From assembly GCF_900460215.1 (NCBI RefSeq), contig NZ_UHIA01000004.1:162501-226500 (forward strand): a stretch of 64,000 bases of DNA. Reading direction: 5' to 3'. The DNA comes from Suttonella indologenes. GTDB lineage: Bacteria; Pseudomonadota; Gammaproteobacteria; Cardiobacteriales; Cardiobacteriaceae. Positions 1-9,521 of the stretch are shown one piece after another (the stretch's first letter is position 1; every line of letters starts with the position of its first letter). The notes beneath the pieces were generated by a model that worked only from the letters and a program-made list of their open reading frames with translations, had not been told where the DNA came from and ran no database searches. A program made the translations under genes and the position numbers.

Positions 1-2101
<2,101 letters not shown>

Positions 2102-2190
2102 ACAACGCTCAAGTTATTTTGAAGCTTAAAGAATTACGTTGAAGTATCGGTAAGAAAGTGATCGATACATAAATTGAAGTAACCGGTTTT

Positions 2191-2305
2191 CCTGACATCC
2201 ATAGAGCTGTGGTCCCACCTGAATCCATGCCGAACTCAGAAGTGAAACGCAGCATCGCCGATGGTAGTGTGGGGTCTCCCCATGTGAGAGTAGGTCAATG
2301 TCAGG
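2191..2305 (+). rRNA. 5S ribosomal RNA
   Basis: The conserved 5S core GGTCCCACCTGAATCCATG and the GATGGTAGTGTGGGGTCTCC segment are both present. The ends are set by the terminal helix: CCTGACAT at 2191-2198 pairs with ATGTCAGG at 2298-2305. The length of about 115 bases fits the family. It closes the rRNA operon and is followed directly by a terminator. Confidence 0.96.
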
Positions 2306-2316
2306 TTTTTATTCGA

Positions 2317-2346
2317 AGCCCCTGTAGTAATACAGGGGCTTTTTTA
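2317..2346 (+). terminator. rRNA operon intrinsic terminator
   Basis: A perfect stem AGCCCCTGTA / TACAGGGGCT with loop GTAA is followed by a run of T. It lies 12 bases after the 5S gene and should end the rRNA transcript. Confidence 0.93.
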
Positions 2347-2398
2347 TTTATTGCTTTTTGTTAAGTTTAAAATCTCTTACGTTTATGTTCTAATTTTT

Positions 2399-2872
2399 AG
2401 AGCTTAGAGCTTAGAGCTTAGAGCTTAGAGCTTAGAGCTTAGAGCTTAGAGCTTAGAGCTTAGAGCTTAGAGCTTAGAGCTTAGAGCTTAGAGCTTAGAG
2501 CTTAGAGCTTAGAGCTTAGAGCTTAGAGCTTAGAGCTTAGAGCTTAGAGCTTAGAGCTTAGAGCTTAGAGCTTAGAGCTTAGAGCTTAGAGCTTAGAGCT
2601 TAGAGCTTAGAGCTTAGAGCTTAGAGCTTAGAGCTTAGAGCTTAGAGCTTAGAGCTTAGAGCTTAGAGCTTAGAGCTTAGAGCTTAGAGCTTAGAGCTTA
2701 GAGCTTAGAGCTTAGAGCTTAGAGCTAGGCTTAGAGCTTAGAGCTTAGAGCTTAGAGCTTAGAGCTTAGAGCTTAGAGCTTAGAGCTTAGAGCTTAGAGC
2801 TTAGAGCTTAGAGCTTAGAGCTTAGAGCTTAGAGCTTAGAGCTTAGAGCTTAGAGCTTAGAGCTTAGAGCTT
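2399..2872 (+). repeat. 68-unit heptanucleotide tandem array (AGAGCTT)n
   Basis: The unit AGAGCTT runs 46 times without error (2399-2720). Two units each lacking one base follow (AGAGCT then AGGCTT, 2721-2732), then 20 more perfect units (2733-2872), giving 474 bp. Because 7 is not a multiple of 3, all three plus-strand frames meet TAG and all three minus-strand frames meet TAA, so the array cannot encode protein. It ends 38 bases before the start codon of the ComEA-like gene, so changes in copy number could alter that gene's promoter spacing (inference). No spacers are present, so it is not a CRISPR array. Confidence 0.98.
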
Positions 2873-2910
2873 ATACCATCATAATTTGGAAAATAATTGA
2901 GGAGTACATT

Positions 2911-3213
2911 ATGTTGTTTAAAAAAACTTTAACTAAAGCAGTGGGAGTATTGGTCTTATTGGGCTTATCGGCTGCGGTATCTGCTAAGGTCAATATCAAT
3001 ACGGCTACGGTAGAAGAACTGTCTCAGCTCAAAAATATTGGCGAGGTTAAAGCTAAGGCGATTGTAGAGTATCGTGAAGCTAATGGAGATTTTGCCAAAA
3101 TTGAAGATATCGTTTTGGTTAAAGGAATAGGTGAGGGCATTTTTTCTGCACTGAAAGAGGATTTAAGCGTTGAGGGCGAAACTTCTTTCGAGGATGTTCA
3201 AAATTTAAAATAG
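2911..3213 (+). CDS. ComEA-like helix-hairpin-helix secreted protein
   Basis: This 100-residue protein has a signal peptide (Lys-rich start, hydrophobic core, cleavage after AAVSA near residue 25) and then a single ComEA-type domain. The pattern VNINTATVEELSQLKNIG, followed by KAKAIVEYREANGDF and LVKGIGEGI, is the double helix-hairpin-helix DNA-binding fold. ComEA-family proteins bind incoming double-stranded DNA in the periplasm during natural transformation. The ribosome-binding site GAGGAG lies 7 bases before the ATG. The gene stands alone between the heptanucleotide array and a terminator. An acidic tail of about 20 residues follows the domain. A role in competence is inferred from the family. 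Confidence 0.9.
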   Translation: MLFKKTLTKAVGVLVLLGLSAAVSAKVNINTATVEELSQLKNIGEVKAKAIVEYREANGDFAKIEDIVLVKGIGEGIFSALKEDLSVEGETSFEDVQNLK

Positions 3214-3249
3214 TTTTAGGCTACTAACCTAAGGCACAAAAGTTTTCTA

Positions 3250-3288
3250 AAAGACTATCTGATCCTTATTAGATAGTCTTTGATTTTT
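3250..3288 (+). terminator. Intrinsic terminator after ComEA-like gene
   Basis: Stem AAGACTATCT (3251-3260) / AGATAGTCTT (3271-3280), loop of 10 bases, followed by TGATTTTT. It lies about 40 bases after the stop codon. Confidence 0.8.
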
Positions 3289-3391
3289 AGGAGTCTGCTT
3301 TCCTAGTGAGAGAGGGCACTCAGAAATCCGTGTCGATTTAATTAAAGACTCATCATCTCATCTAAGCAACAAGGAAATGGAATGGGAATGC

Positions 3392-3496
3392 TATAGTTAA
3401 TTCAGCTCAAATAAAGACACGGTTTTTGTATGTTAGCTCGCACAATAGTAGAGCTTGATATTTTTAGGCGTGCAACTTTGTCATGAATTGACTATA
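3392..3496. repeat. Family B short inverted-repeat element, copy 1
   Basis: The left end TATAGTTAATTCAGCTCAAA and the complement of the right end, TATAGTCAATTCATGACAAA, form imperfect terminal inverted repeats around 65 bp of non-coding DNA. The right half (ACAATAGTAGAGCTTGAT onward) recurs at about 32113-32169. The ends resemble those of the 235-bp element at 50210-50444. It fills most of the 305-base gap between the ComEA-like gene and the kinase gene. Confidence 0.75.
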
Positions 3497-3518
3497 TTGA
3501 GAGGTATCATCTTTTTCA

Positions 3519-4430
3519 CTAGCCATATTTATTTCTGATAATACGCAGCCCTTGCGCTGCGATCTGCACTGCTTGATGTTGCGCGGGTGTGCGTTCGGCA
3601 AAAGCGATAATGCAGTCGCCTAAGCCGCTGCCGCTGATTTTCGCTGCCGCCGCGCAATCTTGCACCGCCGCCAAATGTGCCGCCTGTACCGCATCGCAGA
3701 CGCCTAATTCTTGCATTAACATTTGATAAGCGTTTAAGTGTTGATAAAACAGCTGCCAATTCTGCTGTGCCGCTGCATGTGCTGCTGCTTGACTGACTGC
3801 CCCCATTCGCTGATACAACTCTGCATACGCGTCAGGTTTTTCCTCCGCTGCTGCTGCTAGCGTCGCCAGTACTTCGGCGGTCGGTGTTTTATATCCCGCA
3901 TAGCGCACGCTTAAAGACAAAGACGGTAGGGGCAAAGATTGTACCGACAATGCAGGCGGTGGCGAATACGCCAACATGCCGCCCCAAATGCTTGCTGCCA
4001 AATCCGCACCGCTGCCGCGTTTTTGAATCTCCAAAATTACCTCATGCGCAGCACGGTGCAAGGCGGCATTATCCATCTCTTTTTTCCGGACAGCGGACAA
4101 AGCCGCAAGCGTCGCGACTGTTACTGCCGCTGAAGAACCGAAACCTAGTAAAGGATCAATCGCGCTCTCAATCACCATATCTAGCCCCGTATACGGCAGT
4201 TGGCGGCGTACAGCTGCCAAAACAAAGCGCAGTTTGGGTTCTTCTTTCAATGCCGATAAAGGTGCTTCATATTGCGCTAAAGCGCTGTTAATGCGCAGTA
4301 TATTATCGCTGCGCTTGGTAATGCCGACGCACACATATTGCGCCACCGCGCAGACTAGCGCAGATTGACCGTAAACCACCGCATGTTCGCCGCAAATCAT
4401 TAAAGAACCGGGGACAATCGCTTTAATCAT
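3519..4430 (-). CDS. GHMP-family kinase, mevalonate/phosphomevalonate kinase-like
   Basis: The 303-residue protein has the three GHMP kinase motifs. These are an N-terminal PGSLMICGEHAVVYG segment (7-21), the ATP-binding loop PLLGFGSSAAVTVA (93-106), and a C-terminal KISGSGLGDC segment. The GEHAVVYG start is typical of mevalonate kinase. The central GSGADLAASIWGG (139-151) looks more like phosphomevalonate kinase, so the exact substrate is uncertain. Either would act in the mevalonate route to isoprenoids, which is rare in Proteobacteria. No other pathway gene lies in this window. It reads toward the ComEA-like gene and away from the DUF4198 gene, with a 121-base divergent gap. Confidence 0.75.
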   Translation of the reverse strand: MIKAIVPGSLMICGEHAVVYGQSALVCAVAQYVCVGITKRSDNILRINSALAQYEAPLSALKEEPKLRFVLAAVRRQLPYTGLDMVIESAIDPLLGFGSSAAVTVATLAALSAVRKKEMDNAALHRAAHEVILEIQKRGSGADLAASIWGGMLAYSPPPALSVQSLPLPSLSLSVRYAGYKTPTAEVLATLAAAAEEKPDAYAELYQRMGAVSQAAAHAAAQQNWQLFYQHLNAYQMLMQELGVCDAVQAAHLAAVQDCAAAAKISGSGLGDCIIAFAERTPAQHQAVQIAAQGLRIIRNKYG

Positions 4431-4551
4431 TCTTTACTCCTGATATTATCTGTGCATAGTGTAACCATTTATGTATGTGATGCAGAAAAAACTTGCAAGA
4501 ATTTCTGCAACAATATAACATTTGAAAGATTGAAACACATACGGAGTTAAT

Positions 4552-5367
4552 ATGAAAAAAGTACTAGCCCTGACAATGGCGGCGATGTTTAGCCTGCCGA
4601 GCCTTGCCCATGAAGTATGGGTCGATGCAGGACACACCCATGGCGGCGAAATTCTCAAAGCTAGCCTTGGTTACGGCGATTTCCCCGATTTAGCCGACAT
4701 TCCGGAAGAGCGTATGCATATCTTCAAAAAACCGATGCAGCTCATCGGTCCGGAAGGCAAAATCGACATGGTGCGCAGTGAGAAGCGCAATATCTATTTC
4801 ACTTCGCCTGAAGAAATCAAAGATGGCAGCTACCTGCTGACCGCAGAATACAGTCCGACTTTTTGGTCAAAAAACGCCAAAGGCTGGAAACAGGAAAATC
4901 TAAAGCAAATGCCTGATGCCACCTACTGCGAACAAACCCGTATGTACGGCAAAATGGTACTTAATGCAGGACATGAAAGTGCAGACACTGCGGTGGTAAC
5001 CAAACCTGTCGGTCAAGGTTTGGAAATCGTGCCACAAGACAATCCTGCCAATATCATTATCGGTGAAGGCTTTCCGCTGAAAGTCTATTTCAATGGCGAA
5101 CCTTTGGAAGGCGCGACCGTCGTCGGCACCTTCTCCGGCTTTACGACCAAAGATCCGAACGACAAAATTCACAAACTCGAGCCGCAAGCCTTCTCCGACA
5201 CCACGCGTCCGGACGGCAGTCTGCAATTCTATCCCTTGCGCAAAGGCTTTTGGAAACTCCGCGTCGTGCATAAATCCGACTATCCGGATCAAAGCGAATG
5301 CCAAAAACTGGCTAGCTATGCGACTTTAACCTTTATGGTTGAAGACGCGCACGATCATCATCACTAA
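4552..5367 (+). CDS. DUF4198 periplasmic protein, probable metal-related
   Basis: The 271-residue protein starts with a signal peptide (MKKVLALTMAAMFSLPSLA, mature protein from HEVWVD). It then shows the DUF4198 pattern of beta-rich segments, with a second half (from about residue 160) resembling an extracellular beta-sandwich. The tail AHDHHH and an HTHGG near residue 28 could bind metal. Family members often sit beside nickel or cobalt uptake systems, but no transporter is adjacent here, so its metal and partner are unknown. A strong hairpin terminator follows, so it is probably a single-gene transcript. Confidence 0.8.
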   Translation: MKKVLALTMAAMFSLPSLAHEVWVDAGHTHGGEILKASLGYGDFPDLADIPEERMHIFKKPMQLIGPEGKIDMVRSEKRNIYFTSPEEIKDGSYLLTAEYSPTFWSKNAKGWKQENLKQMPDATYCEQTRMYGKMVLNAGHESADTAVVTKPVGQGLEIVPQDNPANIIIGEGFPLKVYFNGEPLEGATVVGTFSGFTTKDPNDKIHKLEPQAFSDTTRPDGSLQFYPLRKGFWKLRVVHKSDYPDQSECQKLASYATLTFMVEDAHDHHH

Positions 5368-5411
5368 TCCGCACACAGCGTGATTAAGACAAAGAAGTCC
5401 TTCCCTAATTT

Positions 5412-5437
5412 GGCACGCAATTGCGTGCCGTTTTTTT
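5412..5437 (+). terminator. Intrinsic terminator after DUF4198 gene
   Basis: Perfect palindrome GGCACGCAATTGCGTGCC followed by GTTTTTTT, 45 bases after the stop codon. Confidence 0.93.
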
Positions 5438-5451
5438 AGGGTTTTGATAAT

Positions 5452-5475
5452 TATAGTCGGAGAAGTGAAAAAGTA
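5452..5475. repeat. Family A element end, interrupted by IS630 remnant
   Basis: TATAGTCGGAGAAGTGAAAA and the following AGTA match the right terminal repeat of family A, read on the complementary strand. The element breaks off at its internal TA, where the IS630-like end TATAGTCAAGGAAATC begins (5474). This looks like insertion of the IS into a family A copy at a TA dinucleotide. Confidence 0.65.
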
Positions 5476-5487
5476 TAGTCAAGGAAA

Positions 5488-5765
5488 TCAAAAAGAGTTA
5501 CAAATCCACAGGAAGTAAAAGAATAGTTTATCGATGCAATCTAAGCGCCAATCCTTACGTTTACGTTTAAGCTAAGTCCATATTTTCTCGATTGGGTTCA
5601 GATCCGGACTGTATGGCGGCAGCCATAAAATATGATGTCCCGCATCTGCAATAAGCTGTTGGGTATCCTGTCTTTTGTGAAAGCTGGCATTGTCCATAAT
5701 AATGACGCTGTTTTCAGGCAATTGTGTTAACAGCAATTCTTCTACCCAACAATGAAATACATCAC
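5488..5765 (-). pseudogene. IS630-family transposase, C-terminal remnant
   Basis: The reading frame encodes the end of an IS630-type DDE transposase: VIIMDNASFHK (second catalytic Asp region), then LPPYSPDLNPIEKIW with the final Glu. Right after KIWT an in-frame TAG (5572-5574) interrupts the frame. Reading through it gives LKRKRKDWRLD and continues to a TGA at 5488-5490, a normal family ending, so this is a nonsense mutation in the C-terminus. The N-terminal half is missing: a family A element abuts at 5766, within a native TATAGTGATG context. The element end at 5474, TATAGTCAAGGAAATC, survives. The copy cannot make active transposase. Confidence 0.85.
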
Positions 5766-5840
5766 TATAGTCAAAGAATTGAAAAAGTATTACGGCAAGG
5801 CGAGCCAGCACCGTAATACTTTTTCAATTCTTCGACTGTA
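5766..5840. repeat. Family A element, short 75-bp form
   Basis: Both ends are of the left type: TATAGTCAAAGAATTG and, on the other strand, TACAGTCGAAGAATTG. The two 30-bp arms (GAAAAAGTATTACGG and its complement) enclose only 15 bp of core. It truncates the IS630 transposase frame on its left side. It could fold into a long hairpin if transcribed. Confidence 0.8.
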
Positions 5841-6007
5841 TCAGCATCATAATTGACAATAGACAAGAATGGTTGAATATTCATCCTTCTCTTTTCCTCC
5901 ATATCGTGTAAACTGTCGTCCGCCCAAAATGTTGCAAGACATATTTGTCGGCTTATAGCGTATTTTCGCAATCATATGAAGATCCTATAAAATACATTGT
6001 TAAACAA

Positions 6008-6042
6008 CGTGGTTCGCAACCCTCCCACCATAAAAAACTAGG
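6008..6042 (+). promoter_or_regulatory. preQ1-I riboswitch controlling queF
   Basis: The sequence GTGGTTCGCAACCCTCCCAC, then CATAAAAAACTAGG, matches the preQ1 class I consensus. A short GUGG/CCAC stem holds a loop rich in U and C, and an A-rich tail folds back to complete a pseudoknot. The tail ends in CTAGG, only 7 bases before the queF ATG, so ligand binding would occlude the ribosome-binding site and repress translation. The two downstream genes make and import this pathway's intermediates, which supports the call strongly. Confidence 0.93.
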
Positions 6043-6048
6043 TCAAAC

Positions 6049-6519
6049 ATGAGAAACGAACAAGAACTCGCCGAGCTTTCCCTGCTCGGCAATCAAGGGA
6101 CGCATTATCCCGCGCAATACTCGCCCGACATTCTGGAAGCCTTTCCCAATAAACACGGCGATAATGATTATTTCGTGCGTTTTATCTGTCCGGAATTTAC
6201 CAGTCTTTGCCCGATGACGGGGCAGCCGGACTTTGCCATCATCCATATTGCCTATATTCCTAATCAGCGCATGGTAGAAAGCAAATCGCTCAAGCTGTAT
6301 TTATTCAGCTTTCGCAATCACGGCGATTTTCACGAAGACTGCGTCAATATCATTATGAAAGACCTGATTACGCTGATGCAGCCCAAATACATCGAAGTCT
6401 TCGGCGAATTTACCCCGCGCGGCGGCATCGCCATTCATCCCTATGCCAATTACGGACAAGCGGACAGCCCTTATGCCGCAATGGCACGCGAACGCCTTTT
6501 TCAGCATGGCCGCCGCTAA
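6049..6519 (+). CDS. queF: NADPH-dependent 7-cyano-7-deazaguanine reductase
   Basis: QueF reduces preQ0 (7-cyano-7-deazaguanine) to preQ1 in queuosine tRNA modification. The 156-residue protein is the short, single-domain type found in Bacillus, rather than the 280-residue form of E. coli. Seen are the catalytic-cysteine segment SLCPMTGQPDF (about 52-62) and the QueF motif ESKSLKLYLFSFRNH (78-92). The start codon lies just behind the preQ1 riboswitch, whose 3' tail holds the ribosome-binding site. The yhhQ gene follows after 77 bases. Confidence 0.95.
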   Translation: MRNEQELAELSLLGNQGTHYPAQYSPDILEAFPNKHGDNDYFVRFICPEFTSLCPMTGQPDFAIIHIAYIPNQRMVESKSLKLYLFSFRNHGDFHEDCVNIIMKDLITLMQPKYIEVFGEFTPRGGIAIHPYANYGQADSPYAAMARERLFQHGRR

Positions 6520-6596
6520 CTATCGATACCTCAGCACCATAACGCATTCGGTGTAGCGCCCGATGTGGCAAACGACATTATTATCAAGGAATATAC

Positions 6597-7295
6597 ATGC
6601 AAATTCAGCAATTCAACTTTAGCCCCGCCCAACAGCAAAAAGCACTTCGCTGGCTGGTTTTTTGGCATATGATTGTCATTATCTCCAGCAACTATCTTGT
6701 CCAAATCTCTTTTACGCTTTTTGGCTTGCACACCACTTGGGGCGCATTTACTTTCCCCTTTATTTTTCTAACCACCGACCTTACCGTGCGTATCTTCGGC
6801 GCCGCACTCGCGCGCAAAATCATTTTCTTCAGCATGATTCCTGCACTTTTTATCTCTTACTTCATCGGCGTCTTATTCTTAAACGGCGAATTTACGGGTT
6901 TTGCGGCGCTTAGCAGCCTGAATACGGTGGTGGCGAGAATTGCCCTTGCCAGTCTGCTCGGCTACCTCATCGGTCAAATCATGGACGTCAGCGTCTTCAA
7001 CCGCCTGCGCCGACACAAACAATGGTGGCTGGCACCCGCCGCATCCACTCTTTTTGGCAATGCTCTGGATACGCTCGCCTTTTTTAGCACCGCCTTTTAT
7101 AAAAGCGCCGATCCCTTCCTTGCCGAGCACTGGGTTGAAATCGCGCTGATGGACTATGCTTGGAAATTGAGCATTTCCATCGTGCTATTTCTGCCCGCCT
7201 ACGGCATTTTGCTCAAAATTCTTAGCGACAAACTGACCCGCATTTCTAAGGACCATACGGCGAATCTGTCGCAAGCCGGCGCTTATTCTTCTTAA
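6597..7295 (+). CDS. yhhQ: Queuosine precursor transporter
   Basis: This 232-residue integral membrane protein has about six hydrophobic segments and the YhhQ/QPTR pattern: NYLVQISFTLFGLHTTWGAF, then FPFIFLTTDLTVRIFG near residues 55-70. E. coli YhhQ imports preQ0 and preQ1. It lies behind queF and the preQ1 riboswitch, so one signal can control both reduction and salvage of the precursor. No other queuosine genes are present in this window. The hairpin at 7397-7424 probably ends the transcript. Confidence 0.92.
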   Translation: MQIQQFNFSPAQQQKALRWLVFWHMIVIISSNYLVQISFTLFGLHTTWGAFTFPFIFLTTDLTVRIFGAALARKIIFFSMIPALFISYFIGVLFLNGEFTGFAALSSLNTVVARIALASLLGYLIGQIMDVSVFNRLRRHKQWWLAPAASTLFGNALDTLAFFSTAFYKSADPFLAEHWVEIALMDYAWKLSISIVLFLPAYGILLKILSDKLTRISKDHTANLSQAGAYSS

Positions 7296-7396
7296 ACCAA
7301 GCCTTCCACACTCTACTGTCTTGCCAATCGCAGCAGTAGAGCATCATTCCGCTAAATAAGTGATTGATATTCACTAATCCATTATAGCAGCGTTAC

Positions 7397-7424
7397 AAAA
7401 GCCGCCTTGTTGAGGGCGGCTTTT
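7397..7424. terminator. Bidirectional terminator between yhhQ and fumC
   Basis: Stem AAAAGCCGCC / GGGCGGCTTTT with loop TTGTTGA is flanked by A on one side and T on the other, so it can end the convergent yhhQ (+) and fumC (-) transcripts. Confidence 0.88.
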
Positions 7425-7434
7425 GGAGTAATTA

Positions 7435-8823
7435 TCAACGCGGGGCGACCATATCTTCAGGTTTGACCAACTCATCAAACTCCTCTGCGGTCAGTAACCC
7501 GAGCTCGACCGCGGTTTCGCGCAGAGATTTGTCGTTTTTATAGGCGGTTTTTGCCACTTTTGCCGCATTTTCATAGCCGATTTTGCGGTTAAGCGCCGTG
7601 ACCAGCATCAAAGAGTGATGTAGGAAATAATCGATTTTTTCCGGCACCGGCTCAATGCCTACCGCGCAATGCTCGTTAAAGCTGTTGCAGGCATCGCCGA
7701 GCAAACGAATGGATTGCAGCAAATTAAAGCCGATGACGGGCATATAGACATTCAGCTCGAAATTGCCGCTTGCGCCCGCCATATTGATGGTGACGTCATT
7801 ACCGAAGACTTGGCAGCAGACCATTGTCAGTGCTTCGCACTGCGTCGGGTTGACTTTGCCGGGCATAATTGAAGAGCCGGGCTCGTTTTCAGGGATTTTC
7901 AGCTCGCCCAAACCGCAGCGCGGACCGCTGGCTAACCAACGCACGTCATTAGCGATTTTGTTCAAACTCGCCGCCAAGGTTTTTAAAGCGCCGGAAGCGT
8001 AAACTGCCGCATCGCGTCCGCCCAATGCCTCAAATTTATTTGGCGCGGTCACGAAAGGCAGACCGGATAATGCGGCTAATTGCTCCGCCGCTTTGGCGGC
8101 ATATTCGGGATGACTGTTCAAGCCTGTACCGACCGCCGTGCCGCCCAAAGGCAGTTCATACAAACCTTGCAAGGCATGTTGCAAACGATCCAAGCCATGA
8201 TCAAGCTGCGAGACATAGCCGGAGAATTCTTGTCCTAAAGTCAGAGGCGTGGCGTCTTGCAAATGCGTGCGCCCGATTTTGACAATCGAGGCGAAAGATT
8301 TGGCTTTGGCATCTAAAGTATCGCGCAGAGCTTTAACTGCCGGAATTAGTAAGCGATTGATTTCAATTGCCGCTGCCACATGGATGGCGGTAGGGAAGGA
8401 ATCATTGGTCGATTGCGCGTGGTTCACATGGTCATTGGGGTGAATCGGCTGATAGGCTGCCAAACCCGTGCCGGCAATCTCATTCGCGCGATTGGCCAAC
8501 ACTTCGTTCATATTCATATTCGACTGCGTGCCCGAGCCTGTTTGCCAGACTACTAAAGGAAATTGTCCTGCCAATTTGCCCGCCAAGACATCATCGGCAG
8601 CTTGCGTGATTAAATCCGCCTGCTCCGTCTTGATGCGTCCCAAAGAAGCGTTTGTGATTGCCGCCGCTTTTTTCACCAATGCCATGGCTTCAATCAGCGG
8701 CAAAGGCAGGGTTTCGCCGCCGATTTTGAAATTATCGCGGCTGCGCTGTGTTTGCGCGCCCCAATAAGCATCAGACGGGACTTCCACATTACCCATTGTG
8801 TCGTGTTCGGTACGTGTACTCAT
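7435..8823 (-). CDS. fumC: Class II fumarate hydratase
   Basis: FumC interconverts fumarate and L-malate in the TCA cycle and needs no iron-sulfur cluster. The 462-residue length is standard. The fumarase/aspartase signature GSSIMPGKVNPTQCE is intact, as are the substrate-site segments SGTQSNMNMNEVLANRANEI (about 97-116) and the HPNDHVNHAQSTND segment. GRTHLQDATPLTLGQE carries the catalytic His region. It reads alone on the minus strand, with the shared terminator just beyond its stop. Confidence 0.97.
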   Translation of the reverse strand: MSTRTEHDTMGNVEVPSDAYWGAQTQRSRDNFKIGGETLPLPLIEAMALVKKAAAITNASLGRIKTEQADLITQAADDVLAGKLAGQFPLVVWQTGSGTQSNMNMNEVLANRANEIAGTGLAAYQPIHPNDHVNHAQSTNDSFPTAIHVAAAIEINRLLIPAVKALRDTLDAKAKSFASIVKIGRTHLQDATPLTLGQEFSGYVSQLDHGLDRLQHALQGLYELPLGGTAVGTGLNSHPEYAAKAAEQLAALSGLPFVTAPNKFEALGGRDAAVYASGALKTLAASLNKIANDVRWLASGPRCGLGELKIPENEPGSSIMPGKVNPTQCEALTMVCCQVFGNDVTINMAGASGNFELNVYMPVIGFNLLQSIRLLGDACNSFNEHCAVGIEPVPEKIDYFLHHSLMLVTALNRKIGYENAAKVAKTAYKNDKSLRETAVELGLLTAEEFDELVKPEDMVAPR

Positions 8824-8907
8824 AGGTGCTCCTTAGCTTTCAGTTGAAAAAGATTAGCCGGCAAATTTTAACACTTTTCCTATGTCTGCTTCGGCTAAAT
8901 CCGGCAT

Positions 8908-9510
8908 TTAATCTTGCGCTGCTGTTAAGGGTTTAAAACGCGGCGGCAACAGGGCGGCAAAGGCGATGCCTGCAATCAGTCCGCCGAGATGCGCGCTGTT
9001 GGCGATATTGCCAATCAGCCCCGTGTAGCCTAGGGCAAGGAAAGCCAGAAAGGTGTAGAACATTTTTGTAGGCAATATCATGCGGTATAAGACGACCCGC
9101 CGTCCCGCCCACCAGAGATAGCCGATTAATCCGTAGGCAACGCCCGACAGCCCGCCGAATGCTACGCCGTAGCTGAAATACGCAGCAGTATTGCTGATGA
9201 GGGCGGTGCTTAAAAACAACAGAGGCAAACGCCAAGCTTTTTCGCAATATTCTATCCAGCCGCCCAGATTGAGCCAAATCAGGCTATTAAACAGCAGATG
9301 AATGATGACCGAGCCGTAAAAAGAAAAATGCAGGAAGGTCGGGGTAATTAGGCGCCAGATTTCCCCTTCCGCCATGAGCGGCGGATAAAAGACGAAATAG
9401 GCGAGCATTTCTCGCTTAGCACCGGCGCGAATCAGAAGCGTAAATAGGACGCACAGCGCGAAGATAAGCCATGTGAAGACGCCGGCGCGGCGCAGAACGG
9501 GACTTTGCAT
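8908..9510 (-). CDS. glpG: GlpG-type rhomboid intramembrane serine protease
   Basis: Rhomboid proteases cleave substrates within the membrane. The 200-residue protein holds the catalytic dyad Ser122 in GGLSGVAYGLIGY and His174 in ANSAHLGGLIAG, plus Asn75 in HLLFNSLIWLNLGG and the WRLITPTFLHFS loop 1. It lacks the cytoplasmic N-terminal domain of E. coli GlpG. A longer frame runs upstream, but the start chosen at 9510 has AAAGGA 8 bases before it; the upstream extension overlaps the preceding gene out of frame. It lies 11 bases after the UreH-like gene and is probably co-transcribed with it. Confidence 0.9.
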   Translation of the reverse strand: MQSPVLRRAGVFTWLIFALCVLFTLLIRAGAKREMLAYFVFYPPLMAEGEIWRLITPTFLHFSFYGSVIIHLLFNSLIWLNLGGWIEYCEKAWRLPLLFLSTALISNTAAYFSYGVAFGGLSGVAYGLIGYLWWAGRRVVLYRMILPTKMFYTFLAFLALGYTGLIGNIANSAHLGGLIAGIAFAALLPPRFKPLTAAQD

Positions 9511-9521
9511 AATGATTTCCT

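Noticed and set aside
2399..2872. CRISPR array
   Set aside because: The 7-bp unit is strictly tandem with no unique spacers and no cas genes are present.
2857..2885. Promoter of the ComEA-like gene with -10 CATAAT at 2880-2885 and a -35 within the array
   Set aside because: The -35 sequence supplied by the repeat matches the consensus at too few positions to support the call.
4493..4519. Sigma-70 promoter (TTGCAA and TATAAC) before the DUF4198 gene
   Set aside because: The 15-base spacing is short and the match weak, so it was not listed as a feature.
5771..5971. 66-codon minus-strand frame as a gene or as the missing IS630 N-terminus
   Set aside because: Part of it is family A sequence, and the remainder shows no DDE transposase motif or other recognisable family.
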